A stretch of 20,259 nucleotides of DNA from Bigelowiella natans CCMP2755 (taxonomy: Eukaryota; Cercozoa; Chlorarachniophyceae): the NCBI GenBank assembly GCA_000320545.1, contig ADNK01003126.1, positions 1 to 20,259 on the forward strand, given 5' to 3'. A program made the translations under genes and the position numbers. This document shows, piece by piece, positions 18,944-20,259 of the stretch. Below the pieces are notes generated by a model, which worked only from the letters and a program-made list of their open reading frames with translations, was not told the DNA's origin and did no database searches. The number at the start of each line of letters is the position of its first letter. Position 1 is the first letter of the stretch.

Positions 18944-19176
18944 TTTATTTTTATTAAAGATTATATTTTTATTAAATCGTGCACTGCGTAATCATTCGCG
19001 AAGCTTTCGCGAATGCCGCCGCACGTGGGGCAGCACACTTCCGGTGTGCTGCCATGAGTCCCGCCGGAACCCACGTGCCTATGCTGTATTAATATCTACG
19101 TTATCTATATTCTATATCCGCGACAACCCCTTTGTTGTCGCACGTGACTTGTGCCCGCGTAGTGGTACGCGCTACA
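18944..19176 (-). mobile_element. Probable LTR segment of the retrotransposon, hairpin-rich with AATAAA signals
   Basis: On the minus strand, just after the integrase stop, a purine run (tgggggagg, 19185-19177) like a polypurine tract is followed by TGTAGCG, a typical TG start of an LTR. Within the next 230 bp are stem-loops at 19170-19157, 19141-19120, 19078-19021 (outer GCACGTGGG/CCCACGTGC, inner GCAGCACA/TGTGCTGC) and 19014-18994 (9-bp stem). Three AATAAA hexamers lie at 18973-18968, 18955-18950 and 18949-18944. The distal LTR edge cannot be fixed because the partner LTR is outside the window. Confidence 0.45.
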
Positions 19177-19227
19177 CCTCCCCCAAGTCACGTTGCTCCT
19201 TCCTTCCTTCCTTATTCCCTTAGACCT

Positions 19228-20035
19228 TCATCGCTTTCGGAACTTCACCAACCACCAGGTAATAGATTCCTCTCTAACCTTATCTCCTTTGTCGCTTACC
19301 CAGAACTCACCTTCGTCCTTAGGTTCGTGTCCATACCAGCCCTCTGCATCAAGGTCCCCCAGGACCTTATACCAGTGCTCAAAGGGTAAGTCGGGAACAG
19401 CTAGGTAGAGTAGCTGATATTTTCCGTCCTTTATTTTCATAGCTACCCTCTCCATATTTCGTAATCCAGGGTAGCCTAGATAGACAATCTTCATGCGCCA
19501 ATCGTCGTTCACCCTGACCTTATTGTTTCCATATTCCACATCGAACTTAGGTCGGGGTCCTAAACAAGGCATTGCTCGCTCCCACACAGTAGGGTTTACT
19601 TTAACATCCTCTAGGAGCTTCTCACCGATATCATAATTCTTTAGGTGACTGATGTGGCGCAAGGTGACCCTGTTCCCATCATAGATGTAGTACTGCTTCC
19701 TCCCCTTCCTCTCGGTAACCTTTGCAACGCCACCCCAGAAGGGGTCTTGTTTATTTCTCGATCTCAGATTTACCTTGGCCCTAACATACTGTCCTTCCTT
19801 TAGAACTCGGCCATCGTACGGGACCTTCTCGTCTTCGCTCTCGGTATCGTCGTCGTTGTCGTCGCCTTCTTCCCTCTCCTTATCCTTGATACCTCCCCCA
19901 GACGTGAAGGTGTCGTTTACTAACCCTTGTATCTTGTCTGGTGTGGTGCTATTTATCCTGCTTAGGTTGGCCAAGGTGCGGTGGAGTCGCTCTACCTTGG
20001 AGTTGGACTGGGCATAGTATACAGGTGAGGCATCG
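19228..20035 (-). mobile_element. LTR-retrotransposon integrase, C-terminal part (5' end outside or broken)
   Basis: The frame continues upstream of its first start-like codon to about 20035 and ends at 19228. Near its beginning it carries SPVYYAQSNSKVERLHRTL, the catalytic-Glu region of retroviral-type integrases (the E of the D,D-35-E triad). Next come an acidic linker and a basic beta-rich domain with VRAKVNLRSRNKQDPFWGG and VTLRHISHLKNY, typical of the integrase C-terminal domain that ends Ty3/gypsy-type Pol. In life it would insert the element's cDNA. Upstream the frame meets a (CA)n tract at 20112-20041. Residues resembling the preceding core (KDFKYLEY) are in another frame beyond it, so the copy seems frameshifted by the repeat. 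The remaining Pol domains are not in the window. Confidence 0.75.
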
Positions 20036-20040
20036 ATAGT

Positions 20041-20045
20041 ATGTT

Positions 20046-20112
<67 letters not shown>
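20041..20112. repeat. (GT)n microsatellite inside the integrase region
   Basis: A GT tract with two GTTTG interruptions, about 72 bp. It separates two integrase-like segments that are in different frames. Confidence 0.9.
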
Positions 20113-20114
<2 letters not shown>

Positions 20115-20259
20115 TCCAAGTATTTAAAATCTTTTAAGTCGTGATGGCGGTTTTGTGTGTCTGCCACCGAATATATTCTGGTGCCTGGTCATGCTTTCGG
20201 TGATGAATGGTATGCAAAACAGGGAGGCTGCTCACGGGTTCAAATGTCACATGCATGCC

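Noticed and set aside
19228-19974. Host gene with acidic linker and SH3-like domain
   Set aside because: The upstream QSNSKVERLHRTL segment in the same frame identifies it as retrotransposon integrase.

Overview
This window is nuclear DNA of an intron-rich microbial eukaryote, most likely an alga or another protist; I cannot name the lineage. The evidence is many short GT-AG introns (about 85-545 bp), a marked load of microsatellites, divergently and convergently packed genes, CCCH and CTD-type eukaryotic protein features, and part of an LTR retrotransposon. Single open frames mislead here. I built genes by joining exons whose reading phases agree across GT...AG introns and whose joined protein keeps a family motif.

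Layout. 1-737: no gene seen. 1155-738 (-): possible small secreted or anchored protein. 1543-3414 (+): six-exon gene for an unknown, N-terminally anchored protein with an acidic tail. 3994-4363 (+): possible 48-residue gene. 6172-5423 (-): single-exon protein with a Cys4 zinc knuckle and RNA polymerase II CTD-like heptads. 6875-8409 (+): four-exon secretory-pathway fucosyltransferase-like enzyme. 10334-9133 (-): five-exon phosphatidylinositol-synthase-like enzyme. 12656-10464 (-): seven-exon, membrane-anchored nitroreductase. 13450-13674 (+): possible first exon of a mitochondrial protein. 17874-13905 (-): long CCCH zinc-finger gene whose fingers match CPSF30/Yth1. 18260-18015 (-): small signal-peptide ORF, possibly an upstream exon of the CCCH gene. 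About 20035-19228 (-): 3' part of an LTR-retrotransposon integrase, followed at 19176-18944 by a hairpin-rich probable LTR with AATAAA signals.

The genes do not form a pathway. The unifying theme is genome architecture. Nearly every intron carries a microsatellite, often placed as the polypyrimidine tract of the 3' splice site or directly on the 5' splice donor, while reconstructed exons are almost free of them except in acidic or His/Gln-rich tails. Exon boundaries are inferred from sequence only; protein-family calls rest on motifs I can see.
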